Shown: one piece after another, positions 35,461 to 44,421 of the stretch | Layout: every line of letters begins with the position of its first letter | Numbering within the stretch: the first letter of the stretch is position 1 | Origin: Pantoea sp050157905 | Lineage (GTDB): Bacteria > Pseudomonadota > Gammaproteobacteria > Enterobacterales > Enterobacteriaceae | Length of the DNA: 64,000 nt | Assembly (NCBI RefSeq): GCF_050157905.1 | Contig: NZ_JBKIWZ010000001.1 | Span: 372,001-436,000 of the forward strand | Direction of reading: 5' to 3' | Made by a program: the position numbers and the translations under genes | Notes under the pieces: model-generated | The model's database searches: none | Told to the model about the DNA's origin: nothing | Seen by the model: the letters and a program-made list of their open reading frames with translations, nothing else

Positions 35461-35936
35461 TCGTGGCGGGCGATATCAGCAAACGGCGCATCCAGCAGGC
35501 GGGCCAGATCGTCAGGTGCCAGTTCGATATCCAGTCCGCGTTTACCACCAGAGATAAACATGGCGTTGAAGTCGCGGGCAGAGTAGTCGATGACGGTGGG
35601 CAGCCGTTTTTTCTGACCGAGCGGACTGATTCCGCCCACCAGATAGCCTGTCACTCGCTGCGCCAGCTGCGGGTCGGCCATCTCCGCTTTTTTCGCACCC
35701 AATGCTTTTGCCACTTTTTTCAGATCCAGCTGCGTCGGGACAGGCGTCACCGCAACGGCCAGCTGTTTCGCCTCACCATTCAGCGCCACCAGCAGCGTTT
35801 TAAACACCTGACGCGCGTCCAGACTGAGTTTCCGGACCGCTTCATCACCAAAATGGGTTTCATTGCTGTCATGCTCATAAGGGTGAAGCGTGAAGCTGAC
35901 ATTCTGTTTTTCCAGCAATTTTACGGCGGGCGTCAT
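35457..35936 (-). CDS. ybaK: YbaK Cys-tRNA(Pro) deacylase
   Basis: A 159-residue trans-editing enzyme that hydrolyses cysteine mischarged on tRNA-Pro. The YbaK fold with the key lysine in RQVFKTLLVAL and the GGISPLGQKK motif is intact. Confidence 0.94.
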   Translation of the reverse strand: MTPAVKLLEKQNVSFTLHPYEHDSNETHFGDEAVRKLSLDARQVFKTLLVALNGEAKQLAVAVTPVPTQLDLKKVAKALGAKKAEMADPQLAQRVTGYLVGGISPLGQKKRLPTVIDYSARDFNAMFISGGKRGLDIELAPDDLARLLDAPFADIARHD

Positions 35937-36110
35937 ACAGGTTCCTTACTCAGAAAAATCTTATTACGCATAAACAGGGAAAAAGGTGGCGAAAGTTTGT
36001 GCTTTGAGTGAAAATTGGCCGCGCGCCAGCAACCCGATTGCTGAGCGATAACCAGAATCATAAACAAATTCCTCTTTGACGGGCCGATAAAGTCATCGGC
36101 TCGCTTTTTT

Positions 36111-36914
36111 TCAGGGCCGCTTCAGCATCTCCGGCAGATTATCTTCGCCATAGAGGTGCAGGGCACCGACCGCCACCACATAGTTTCCCGCCGCCAGGGC
36201 CTGCAGCCGATGGCACCACTGCGCATTACGCTGCCCGATCAGCGTCTCGTTCAGCGCCTGGCTGAAGGTAGCAGGCAGGCTGATGTCAGGCTGGCGTGGT
36301 GGTGTATCCAGCCACCAGCTCACCATCATCTGCAGCAGTCGTGCATTGGTGTGCCAGTGCTGCAGCGTATCCTGCAACAGCGCCATGCCATCATCCGGCA
36401 GTGCGGTCAGCAGGGCGATCTGCGCATCGGCCCCTTCCAGTTCAATCACCGGTTTGTTCAGCCCCTTAGCCGCCTGCAAAAGCTGATAATCAATGCCGTA
36501 ATCCGGGCGCAATCCCAGCCTCTGGGCCTGCTGAGCCTGTAGCATCAACGCAATCTGCCAGGCGGGCAGATGATCAATCAGGCTCAGGTTCAGGCTCATC
36601 TCCTGACACTGCGTAGTCAGGATCTGCATCGCCTGGCTGTCCAGGCGGGTAGAGAGGGCCGGACGATCGCCACGATGGTCAAAGGGTGAGCCGCCCTGGG
36701 TAATATCGGCTTCCACAATCAGCGCATCCGCCTGCTGTAACTGACGCAGCAGGCGGGCGGGCAGTGGCTGCATATCGCGCGTGCCCATGTGGATGCTGCC
36801 AACCAGGTGCAGATAACGGTCGCCAAGCCGGACATCCCTCGCAGGCCAGCGGTAACTGGCGGGAAAAAGCGGGCTGAAAAAGCTGCGCAGTGAGCGCCAA
36901 ACGTTGCCTGACAT
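36111..36914 (-). CDS. ybaP: YbaP, TraB/GumN-family protein
   Basis: A 267-residue member of the TraB/GumN (TIKI-like) family, with the two hallmark motifs LVGSIHMGT near residue 38 and VVAVGALHLYGEDN near the C-terminus. Metalloprotease activity is proposed for the wider family; it is not shown here. The N-terminus is weakly hydrophobic, so cellular location is unclear. Confidence 0.85.
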   Translation of the reverse strand: MSGNVWRSLRSFFSPLFPASYRWPARDVRLGDRYLHLVGSIHMGTRDMQPLPARLLRQLQQADALIVEADITQGGSPFDHRGDRPALSTRLDSQAMQILTTQCQEMSLNLSLIDHLPAWQIALMLQAQQAQRLGLRPDYGIDYQLLQAAKGLNKPVIELEGADAQIALLTALPDDGMALLQDTLQHWHTNARLLQMMVSWWLDTPPRQPDISLPATFSQALNETLIGQRNAQWCHRLQALAAGNYVVAVGALHLYGEDNLPEMLKRP

Positions 36915-36950
36915 TCCCGTTCCTTAGCGATTCAAAACCCCATGCTAGCG

Positions 36951-36980
36951 ACTTCAGCGCGTGAAAAACAGCGCTGAAGT
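36951..36980. other. 10-bp perfect stem-loop at the end of copA
   Basis: ACTTCAGCGC and GCGCTGAAGT flank a ten-base loop that is T-rich on the minus strand. No T-run follows the stem, so it may stabilise the copA mRNA end rather than terminate it. Confidence 0.5.
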
Positions 36981-36984
36981 GGAG

Positions 36985-39495
36985 TTACGGGCGCGGTGGC
37001 CGGTACCGCAGCAGCCGGTTGGCATTGCTGACCACGGTGATAGAGGAGAGCGCCATAGCGGCACCCGCCACAATCGGGCTGAGCAGGGTGCCCGTCAGCG
37101 GATAAAGCACACCAGCCGCCACCGGAATACCGATGCTGTTATAAATAAATGCGCCAAACAGGTTCTGCCGGATATTACGCAGCGTGGCTGAAGAGAGCGC
37201 TAGCGCATCCGCCACGCCGTTGAGATCGGCGCGCATCAGCGTAATGCCTGCGGTTTCAACGGCCACATCACTGCCGCCGCCCATTGCAATGCCCACGTCG
37301 GCCTGCGCCAGCGCAGGTGCATCGTTAATGCCGTCGCCTACCATCGCGACGCGACGCCCCTGCTGCTGTAACTCAGCGATGGCTGCGGCTTTGCCTTCCG
37401 GCAGCACCCCCGCAATGACCTCATCGAGGCCGGCTTCGTCAGCAATAGCGCGCGCGGTCTTCTCATGGTCGCCGGTCAGCATAATCAGGCGATAGCCCTG
37501 CTGATGCAGGCGTTTCAGCGCCGCACCGCTCTCCGGCCGCAGCGTATCGCGCAACGCAATCAGGCCGGTGAGCTGACCCTGTTCGGCCAGTAAGACTGGT
37601 GTGGCACCCTGTTGCGTCAGACGCGCTATCTCTGCTTCTGCCGCCTGGCAGTCCACGCCGTTCTCCTGCAGCAGTGCGGCGTTGCCCAGCAGCAGCGTTC
37701 TGCCATCCAGCGTACCGCTGACCCCTTTGCCGCGTATTGTACGAAATTGCGCTAATTCGGGAGAGCGGGGCAGTTTTGCTGCGTCCACGATGGCTTTCGC
37801 CAGCGGATGACCCGAGGTCCTTTCCAGCGCCGCCGCCGTGTTCAGCACGGCTTCGCGGCTGACTCCGCCCCAGGTCAGCACTTCACTGACCTGCGGTGTG
37901 CCCGCCGTCAGCGTGCCGGTTTTATCAAAGACCAGGGTGTCGATCTCGCTGGCACGCTGCAGGGCATCGGCATCGCGTACCAGCACGCCCAGCTCGGCCG
38001 CGCGGCCCACACCGGCAATAATCGACATGGGGGTCGCCAGGCCCAGTGCGCAGGGGCAGGCGATAATCAGTACAGTTGTGGCAATCACCAGCGTGTAGGC
38101 AATCTGCGGCTGCGGCCCGAAAAGATACCAGATCGCGCCGCTTAGCAGGGCGATCAGCACCACAACGGGGACAAAAACGGCGGAGATGCGGTCGGCCAGT
38201 CGCCCCACATCCGGTTTGCTGCTTTGCGCCTGACGTACCAGCCGGATGATGCGCGAGAGGGTCGTGTCGTTGCCGGTCGCCCGGGCGACGAAGGTCACCG
38301 ATCCATCCTGCACCAGGGTGCCAGCAAAAACCTGCGCTCCTGCGCTTTTGGTCTGGGGCACCGCTTCGCCGGTCAGCATCGCCTCATCAAACCAGGCTTC
38401 ACCAGTGCTGATTTCGCCATCGACCGGCACCCGGTCGCCGGTGACCAGGCGCAGCGTCATGCCGGATTCTACCGCACTGACCGGGATCATCCGGTCACCT
38501 TCAGGTTCAGTCAGACGTGCCTCGGCGGGTGTCAGATCCAGCAGCCGTTCCAGCGCCTCGGACGATCGCTGACGGGCGCGCTGCTCAAGGGCGTGCCCCA
38601 GATTGATCAGACCCAGAATCATCACGCTGGCTTCGAAGTAGAGATGGCGAGCCTGAGGCGGGAAAAAGTCGGGCCACAGCACCACGCTGAATGAGTAAAT
38701 CCAGGCGGCGCCTGTACCGAGTGCCACCAGCGTATCCATGGTGGCGCTGCCATTGCGCAGACTGCGCCAGGCGCTGCGATAGAAGTGGCTGCCGGTGAGG
38801 ACCATGATCAGCAGGGTCAGCACGCCCAGCCCGCGCCAGAGGCCCTGATTGCTGTCGGTGAGCATCATGTGACTGCCCATCATACCCCAGATCATCAGCG
38901 GCACGCCGAACGCTAATGCGACTCCAGCCTGCCAGCTAAACCGGCGCATCGCGTTGCGGGCGCTGTGCTGCTGCTTTTCACGGCGCTCCTGTTCGTTGTC
39001 CACGACCTCTGCACCGTAGCCTGCGGCATCGACGGCGGCCACCAGCTGCTGCGGGTCAGCGTTCCCCAGCACCAGCGCACTGCGTTCGCCAAGATTGACC
39101 CGCGCCTGGCTGACCCCCGGGACCAGCTGCAGCGCTTTTTCTACCCGACTGACGCAGCTGGCGCAGCTCATGCCCTCAATCAGCAGCATGCGGGTGGAGT
39201 GGGTCTGTTTTGCCGGATAAGAAGTGGACTCCGTTGTCAGCGCCTCCGGCGGCGGCTCCGATGCTGTCAACGGTTCAGGCTTTGGGGAGGCCGCCGGTTT
39301 CAGCGTGGCGTGATAACCTGCCTGCTCAATGGTTGCGATCAGCGCAGCGGCGTCCGCCCGACCGGAGACAAGCGCCTCCTGCTGAGTGACATCGGCGTGA
39401 TCAACATCGTCGCGCTGTTCCAGTGCCTCTTTGACACGTTTGACACAGTGCCCACAGGAGAGGCCATCAAGTGACAGTGAAAGGGTATGTGACAT
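36985..39495 (-). CDS. copA: CopA Cu(I)-exporting P1B ATPase
   Basis: Exports Cu(I) to the periplasm. It has 836 residues with the start at 39495 (MSHTLSLSLDGLSCGHC). Two N-terminal copper-binding domains (SCGHC with C14 and C17, then SCASC), the membrane CPC motif (IIACPCALG), phosphorylation site DKTGT, the HP motif GHPLAKA and GDGINDAPAL are intact. A conserved slippery site after the first domain can produce a short CopA(Z)-like chaperone. It is controlled by CueR through the 39551-39581 promoter. Confidence 0.96.
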   Translation of the reverse strand: MSHTLSLSLDGLSCGHCVKRVKEALEQRDDVDHADVTQQEALVSGRADAAALIATIEQAGYHATLKPAASPKPEPLTASEPPPEALTTESTSYPAKQTHSTRMLLIEGMSCASCVSRVEKALQLVPGVSQARVNLGERSALVLGNADPQQLVAAVDAAGYGAEVVDNEQERREKQQHSARNAMRRFSWQAGVALAFGVPLMIWGMMGSHMMLTDSNQGLWRGLGVLTLLIMVLTGSHFYRSAWRSLRNGSATMDTLVALGTGAAWIYSFSVVLWPDFFPPQARHLYFEASVMILGLINLGHALEQRARQRSSEALERLLDLTPAEARLTEPEGDRMIPVSAVESGMTLRLVTGDRVPVDGEISTGEAWFDEAMLTGEAVPQTKSAGAQVFAGTLVQDGSVTFVARATGNDTTLSRIIRLVRQAQSSKPDVGRLADRISAVFVPVVVLIALLSGAIWYLFGPQPQIAYTLVIATTVLIIACPCALGLATPMSIIAGVGRAAELGVLVRDADALQRASEIDTLVFDKTGTLTAGTPQVSEVLTWGGVSREAVLNTAAALERTSGHPLAKAIVDAAKLPRSPELAQFRTIRGKGVSGTLDGRTLLLGNAALLQENGVDCQAAEAEIARLTQQGATPVLLAEQGQLTGLIALRDTLRPESGAALKRLHQQGYRLIMLTGDHEKTARAIADEAGLDEVIAGVLPEGKAAAIAELQQQGRRVAMVGDGINDAPALAQADVGIAMGGGSDVAVETAGITLMRADLNGVADALALSSATLRNIRQNLFGAFIYNSIGIPVAAGVLYPLTGTLLSPIVAGAAMALSSITVVSNANRLLRYRPPRP
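39275..39286 (-). promoter_or_regulatory. Programmed -1 frameshift site in copA (CopA(Z))
   Basis: On the coding strand the heptamer C-CCA-AAG (39286-39280) lies in frame at codons 71-72. After slippage the next codons are GCC and TGA (39277-39275), giving a 73-residue copper-chaperone-like protein made of the first metal-binding domain. The heptamer and position match the published E. coli copA frameshift. Confidence 0.8.
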
Positions 39496-39550
39496 CATCA
39501 ACTCCCTGGTTAACAGATTTGACCCGCAGGCCAGTTTCGATTCATGCTTA

Positions 39551-39581
39551 AGCATAAACCTTCCATCAAGGGGAAGGTCAA
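39551..39581 (-). promoter_or_regulatory. CueR-controlled copA promoter
   Basis: On the minus strand TTGACC (39581-39576) and TATGCT (39556-39551) are 19 bases apart, the long spacer typical of MerR-family activation. The spacer region contains the dyad ACCTTCC-N7-GGAAGGT (39558-39578), the CueR box. Confidence 0.9.
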
Positions 39582-39591
39582 GGAGAGCGGA

Positions 39592-39996
39592 ATGAACATC
39601 AGCGATGTGGCGAAGAAGACCGGACTGACCAGTAAGGCGATCCGTTTTTACGAAGAGAAGGGGATCGTCACTCCGCCGTTACGCAGTGAAAATGGCTATC
39701 GTCGCTACAATGCGCATCATCTTGATGAGCTGAATCTGCTGCGGCAGGCGCGGCAGGTCGGCTTTACGCTGGATGAGTGCCGCGAGCTGGTGGCGCTGTT
39801 TAATAATCCGTCGCGCCACAGTGCGGATGTGAAAGCCCGGACGCTGCAAAAAGCAGACGAAATCGCGGCGCATATTGAAGAGCTGCATGCAATGCGGGCG
39901 CGACTGCTGACGCTGGCAGAGGCCTGTCCGGGCGATGAGGGGGCCGAGTGCCCCATCATCAATAATCTGGCTGGCTGCGGCCATCAGCGTGGCTGA
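39592..39996 (+). CDS. cueR: CueR copper-responsive regulator
   Basis: A MerR-family activator of 134 residues, beginning MNISDVAKKTGLTSKAIRFYEEKG at 39592; an upstream in-frame ATG at 39544 overlaps the copA promoter. The Cu(I) ligands C112 and C120 (ACPGDEGAECP) are in place. Divergent from copA; its 3' end overlaps convergent ybbJ by 13 bases. Confidence 0.95.
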   Translation: MNISDVAKKTGLTSKAIRFYEEKGIVTPPLRSENGYRRYNAHHLDELNLLRQARQVGFTLDECRELVALFNNPSRHSADVKARTLQKADEIAAHIEELHAMRARLLTLAEACPGDEGAECPIINNLAGCGHQRG

Positions 39997-40427
39997 ATAC
40001 GCAGGGTAATTCCCTCTATGCCCACCACTACGACCGGTGTGCCCGCCGGCAAATCCTGATCCGCCTCCACCCGCCAGCTGCTGTCTCCGATGCGCACATG
40101 ACCGATGCGGTTATGCAGCGCACTCTCCAGCGTCAGCTGCAGACCGATCATCTGCCTGCCGCGCGCGTTCAGGGCCGTGGGCGGATGCGTTTCACGCTGG
40201 CGCATCCAGCGATACCACAGGAAAACGCAGACCAGCGTCAGCACGGCAAACAGCAAGCCCTGAGTTGTCCAGCTTAGCGGCACAATCCACTCAATAATGC
40301 CGACAATGAGCGCGGCCAGCCCGCTCCACAGAAGGTAACCGCTGGTGCCCAGCATCTCCGCTGCCAGCAGTAACCCGCCCAGCGTCAGCCAGAACCAGTG
40401 TGGATGCGCAACAATCCCGGCCAGCAT
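39984..40427 (-). CDS. ybbJ: YbbJ, NfeD-like membrane protein
   Basis: A 147-residue protein with N-terminal membrane helices and a C-terminal OB-fold (IGHVRIGDSSWRVEADQDLPAGTPVVVVG) typical of short NfeD proteins. It partners SPFH proteins; its ATG overlaps the qmcA TGA by one base (TGATG), so they are coupled. Confidence 0.92.
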   Translation of the reverse strand: MLAGIVAHPHWFWLTLGGLLLAAEMLGTSGYLLWSGLAALIVGIIEWIVPLSWTTQGLLFAVLTLVCVFLWYRWMRQRETHPPTALNARGRQMIGLQLTLESALHNRIGHVRIGDSSWRVEADQDLPAGTPVVVVGIEGITLRIQPR

Positions 40428-41341
40428 CAGCGTGTCGACTCAGTGCGCGATTCTTTCAGCAGTTCACCAATGCCCGCAATCGAACCGAGCAGACTGCTTG
40501 CCTCCAGCGGCATCATCACCACTTTGCTGTTGTTGGCCTCACCAATCTTCTGCAGCGCATCGGTGTATTTCTGCGCCACGAAGTAGTTGATGGCCTGAAT
40601 ATCACCGGCCGCGATCGCTTCCGAAACCATCTTCGTGGCATTCGCTTCCGCCTCCGCCTGACGTTCGCGTGCTTCTGCCTGCAGGAACGCTGAGGTTCGT
40701 TCACCTTCGGCCTTGAGGATCTGCGACTGCTTATCGCCTTCTGCCCGCAGGATCGCCGCCTGGCGCACCCCTTCGGCCGTCAGAATATCGGCGCGCTTGG
40801 TTCGCTCTGCTTTCATCTGTGCATTCATCGCCCCCACCAGCTCCTGCGGCGGACGCACGTCGCGGATTTCGATGCGAGTGATTTTGACACCCCACGGGTT
40901 GGTCGCCTCATCGACGATATGCAGCAGGCGCGTGTTGATGCTGTCACGCTGAGAGAGCATTTCGTCCAGCTCCATGCTGCCCAGCACGGTGCGCATATTG
41001 GTCATAGTGAGATTCAGAATCGCCTGTTCAAGATTGCTGACCTCATAGGCGGCGCGCGCCGGGTCAACGACCTGAATAAAGCAGACCGCATCAATGGTCA
41101 CATTGGCGTTATCTTTAGAGATGATCTCCTGAGAGGGGATATCCAGCACCTGTTCCATCATATTGATCTTACGACCGACACGATCCATGAACGGGATTAC
41201 CAGGCTCAGTCCTGGCGTCAGGGTGCGGGTGTAACGGCCAAAACGCTCAACCGTCCACTGAAAGCCCTGTGGCACAATTTTAACGGTCGCCCAGACCGCC
41301 ACCAGCGCCAGAATAATCAGGGCGGGAATGACTGTAATCAT
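40427..41341 (-). CDS. qmcA: QmcA SPFH/stomatin-family protein
   Basis: A 304-residue inner-membrane protein with one N-terminal helix (VIPALIILALVAVWATV) and an SPFH domain (RTLTPGLSLVIPFMDRVGRKINMMEQVLDIPSQ), then a long coiled coil (AEGERTSAFLQAEARERQAEAEANA). It is thought to scaffold membrane protease or quality-control complexes. It forms an operon with ybbJ. Confidence 0.95.
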   Translation of the reverse strand: MITVIPALIILALVAVWATVKIVPQGFQWTVERFGRYTRTLTPGLSLVIPFMDRVGRKINMMEQVLDIPSQEIISKDNANVTIDAVCFIQVVDPARAAYEVSNLEQAILNLTMTNMRTVLGSMELDEMLSQRDSINTRLLHIVDEATNPWGVKITRIEIRDVRPPQELVGAMNAQMKAERTKRADILTAEGVRQAAILRAEGDKQSQILKAEGERTSAFLQAEARERQAEAEANATKMVSEAIAAGDIQAINYFVAQKYTDALQKIGEANNSKVVMMPLEASSLLGSIAGIGELLKESRTESTR

Positions 41342-41399
41342 ATAACCTCCACATTGTCAGATTGACGGGCCGAGTCGCTTCGGCCCGAGGTGATGCCGG

Positions 41400-42257
41400 T
41401 TAGTAGAGCAGGGAGTAGAGCTGACGGCGATAACGGGCGGCAAGTGCATCGCCGGTTCCCAGCGCCGCCAGAATCTCCTGCAGCATTTTACGCGCCTGGC
41501 CATCAGCGGCATTAAGATCGGATTTCAGGAAACTGAACAGCAGCTCCAGGGCCTCTTCATTCCGGCCAACCTGATGCAGCTGTAAGGAGAGTTTAGCAGC
41601 CAGCCCGGCGTTAGTCGGATCGGCCTCCAGCTCAGATTGCAGCTGCTGAATCTCTGGCGTGTCGGCGGCCTGCTTCAGCAGATCGATCTGCGCCATCAGG
41701 CTCTGATAGCGGGTGTCCTGATCCTGAAGCGGTACTGCTTTCAGCACCGCTTCCGCTTCATCGCTGCGGCTCAGCGTAATCAGCACCTCGGCAAGCAGGA
41801 AACCGATCTCGCTGGCCTGATTGCTCAGCTGCCACGCCTCTTTCAGCAGCGGCAGCGCCTCCAGCGATTTACCTTCCTGCATCAGCAGCATCGCCTGCTG
41901 TGCCTTCAGCTCCTCTTCACGCGGCAGGACTTTTTCCAGCAGGGCGCGGATCGCCTCTTCCGGCTGCGGCCCCTGGAAACCGTCAACCGGCTGACCATCC
42001 TGGAACAGATAGACGGTCGGGATGGATCGCAGGCCAAACTGCGCCGCTACCCGTTGCTCTCTGTCACAATCCAGTTTTGCAAGAATAAACTGTCCCGCGT
42101 ATTCCTGCGCCAGGCGCTCCAGCACCGGCGTCAGCTCCAGACAGTGCTGGCTGCGCTCAGACCAGAAGTAGAACAGCACCGGCAGCTGCATCGACTGCTC
42201 AAGGGTCTGTTGCAGGTTAGATTCGTTGATGTCGACGATCGAAGCTTGTGGTGACAT
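41400..42257 (-). CDS. cnoX: CnoX (YbbN) chaperedoxin
   Basis: A 285-residue holdase with a thioredoxin-like domain followed by TPR-like helices. The usual CXXC is replaced by SQHC, so it is a chaperone and mixed-disulfide protector rather than a reductase. It delivers clients to GroEL and DnaK. Start at 42257 (MSPQASIVDINESNLQQ). Confidence 0.94.
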   Translation of the reverse strand: MSPQASIVDINESNLQQTLEQSMQLPVLFYFWSERSQHCLELTPVLERLAQEYAGQFILAKLDCDREQRVAAQFGLRSIPTVYLFQDGQPVDGFQGPQPEEAIRALLEKVLPREEELKAQQAMLLMQEGKSLEALPLLKEAWQLSNQASEIGFLLAEVLITLSRSDEAEAVLKAVPLQDQDTRYQSLMAQIDLLKQAADTPEIQQLQSELEADPTNAGLAAKLSLQLHQVGRNEEALELLFSFLKSDLNAADGQARKMLQEILAALGTGDALAARYRRQLYSLLY

Positions 42258-42336
42258 GAATAAGTCTCTTTGCAAAAAGTGTTCTAAGGATATGGGGCCA
42301 ACTGGCCCGGCTTCAAGCGTAATTGCGCCCGGTGAA

Positions 42337-43110
42337 TCAGTGGCTGCGCAAAATGCGATCCAGCATCCAGCCAGGCAGTAACCGTTTCAGCAGGCTCATG
42401 ACATGTGCAACCACTGTCACCGGATAGCGTAAACGTGGATGAGGACTCTCGAGTGCGTGACGCAGTTTAGGCAGAATAGCCTCCGGTGGCAGGGTAAAGC
42501 GCGCCGCGATGCCGGGATTGCGCACCGGATTATGCTGTTCGCCCTGGGTCACGTTATCAGTAAAGCGGGTCTCAATCGGACCGGGTTCAATCAGGCTGAC
42601 CCGAATCCCGCTGCTGCGCACCTCAAGCCGCAGCGCATCGCTCCAGGCCTCCAGCGCATACTTACTGGCGGCGTAGGCACCCCGGCCAGGTGTCGAAATC
42701 AGGCCCAGCACGGAGCTGGTATTAATAATGCGGCCATCGCCGCTGGCCTGCAGGGCCGGTAAGAGCCGCAGGGTCAGCTGATGCACGCCAAAGAAGTTGC
42801 TGGAAAACTGCTGTTCCAGCTGCTGGCGGGAAAGTGTCCGCAGCGGGCCATAGAGACCAAAACCGGCGTTGTTAAACAGTGCCGAGAGGCGGTTTTCGCA
42901 GAGTGCGAGCACGGTATCTGCCGCCTGATCCACGCTCTGCGGATCGTCGAGATCCAGCGGTAACCCTGTAAAGCCCAGCGTGTTCATGCGCTGGACATCT
43001 TCTGCTTTACGGCAGGCGGCGATCACCCGATACCCCCGCGCCAGCAAATCCTGCGCGGCAACCAGGCCAATTCCGCTGGAACAACCTGTAATCAGAATGG
43101 TTTTTTGCAT
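42337..43110 (-). CDS. ybbO: YbbO short-chain dehydrogenase (aldehyde reductase)
   Basis: A 257-residue SDR. The cofactor loop TGCSSGIG and catalytic NTSSVLGLISTPGRGAYAASKYALEAW (Ser, Tyr, Lys) are intact. The E. coli protein reduces aldehydes with NADPH. Start at 43110 (MQKTILITGC); an upstream in-frame ATG exists at 43131. Confidence 0.92.
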   Translation of the reverse strand: MQKTILITGCSSGIGLVAAQDLLARGYRVIAACRKAEDVQRMNTLGFTGLPLDLDDPQSVDQAADTVLALCENRLSALFNNAGFGLYGPLRTLSRQQLEQQFSSNFFGVHQLTLRLLPALQASGDGRIINTSSVLGLISTPGRGAYAASKYALEAWSDALRLEVRSSGIRVSLIEPGPIETRFTDNVTQGEQHNPVRNPGIAARFTLPPEAILPKLRHALESPHPRLRYPVTVVAHVMSLLKRLLPGWMLDRILRSH

Positions 43111-43140
43111 TTCTTTACCCTTTTTGCGCATCCAGGCGCG

Positions 43141-43767
43141 CTACGGCTGCTTAACTAAGGGAGCCAGTTCTCTGGCCATCAACCCGGCGATAAACGGCTG
43201 GGCATCGGGATTGGGATGAATGCCATCCTGCTGCATCCATTCGGGTTTCAGGTAGACCTGCTCCATGAAGAAGGGCACCAGAGGAATGTTATGCTGCTGC
43301 GCTAATTCGGGATAGATGTTGCTGAACGCCTCGGTATAGCGGCGGCCATAGTTCGCAGGCAGGCGAATCTGCATCAGCAGCGGCTTTGCGCTGGCGGCCT
43401 TGATATCATCGATGGCCTTGCTCAGCGTCTGCGCAATGGTATCAGGCGGAAAGCCGCGCAGACCATCATTACCGCCCAGTTCGATTAACACCCACTGGGG
43501 CTGATGCTGTTTTAATAGCGCAGGCAGACGGGCCAGGCCCTGTGCGGCCGTGTCACCGCTGATGCTGGCGTTGACCACTTTCGGTTTCTGCTGCCACTGT
43601 TTATCCAGCAGGCTGGGCCATGCCGCGGTGGCAGACATGCGATAGCCCGCGCTCAGGCTGTCGCCCAGCACCATCAGCGTATCGGCAGCCGCCAGACGCG
43701 ACACCAGCAGAAGAATCAATAACAGGAAGGGATAATGCCAGCGGAAAACATTGTTGAAGTTCATCAT
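43141..43767 (-). CDS. tesA: TesA periplasmic thioesterase I / lysophospholipase
   Basis: A 208-residue SGNH-family hydrolase with signal peptide (FRWHYPFLLLILLLVSRLAAA). The four blocks are GDSLSAGY, SISGDT, ELGGNDGL and DGIHPN. The start at 43767 (MMNFNNVF) lies within the 5' end of divergent ybbA, giving a 33-base head-to-head overlap. Confidence 0.95.
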   Translation of the reverse strand: MMNFNNVFRWHYPFLLLILLLVSRLAAADTLMVLGDSLSAGYRMSATAAWPSLLDKQWQQKPKVVNASISGDTAAQGLARLPALLKQHQPQWVLIELGGNDGLRGFPPDTIAQTLSKAIDDIKAASAKPLLMQIRLPANYGRRYTEAFSNIYPELAQQHNIPLVPFFMEQVYLKPEWMQQDGIHPNPDAQPFIAGLMARELAPLVKQP

Positions 43768-44421
43768 CTTACTAAGTCCGTCGGTCAGGGAGAGCATCAG
43801 TTAACCATCCTTACCGGAGTTGAGTTGGTTGTCAAACGAGCCGAGACCATTGCGTTGATTGGCGAGTCGGGTTCCGGCAAGTCAACCCTGCTGGGGATTC
43901 TGGCCGGGCTGGACGACGGCAGCAGCGGGGAAGTCCATCTGCTCGGGCAGCCGCTGCACCGGATGAATGAGGAGCAGCGCGCGGCCCTGCGCGCAAAACA
44001 GGTCGGCTTTGTGTTTCAGTCTTTTATGCTGGTGCCGACCCTGAACGCACAGGAGAACGTGCAGCTGCCTTCGTTGCTGCGGGGTGACAGCGATCGTCAG
44101 AGCCGGGAACAGGCGCGTGAGCTGCTGACGCTGCTCGGACTGGGTGAACGTTTGCATCATCTGCCCGCGCAGCTTTCAGGTGGTGAGCAGCAGCGGGTCG
44201 CGCTGGCCCGCGCTTTCAGTGGCCGCCCGGGCCTGCTGTTTGCCGACGAACCGACCGGCAACCTCGATCGCAAAACCGGTGACCGCATCGCCGATCTGCT
44301 GTTTTCCCTGAACCGCGACTTTGCCACGACCCTGATTCTGGTGACGCATGACGAGCAGCTGGCGGCGCGCTGCGACCGTCGCCTGCGGCTGCGTGACGGC
44401 AAACTGTGGGAGGAGCAATGA
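43735..44421 (+). CDS. ybbA: YbbA ABC ATPase (LolD-type)
   Basis: A 228-residue MacB/LolD-type ATPase: Walker A GESGSGKST, LSGGEQQR, Walker B LLFADEPTGNLD. With YbbP it forms a putative type VII ABC system, possibly linked to the neighbouring lipase-like TesA. Overlaps tesA divergently and ybbP by four bases (ATGA). Confidence 0.94.
   Translation: MPAENIVEVHHLTKSVGQGEHQLTILTGVELVVKRAETIALIGESGSGKSTLLGILAGLDDGSSGEVHLLGQPLHRMNEEQRAALRAKQVGFVFQSFMLVPTLNAQENVQLPSLLRGDSDRQSREQARELLTLLGLGERLHHLPAQLSGGEQQRVALARAFSGRPGLLFADEPTGNLDRKTGDRIADLLFSLNRDFATTLILVTHDEQLAARCDRRLRLRDGKLWEEQ

Noticed and set aside
36083..36116. Hairpin GCCGAT/ATCGGC followed by a T-run on the plus strand
   Set aside because: No rightward gene ends there, and on the minus strand no T-run follows; left unassigned.
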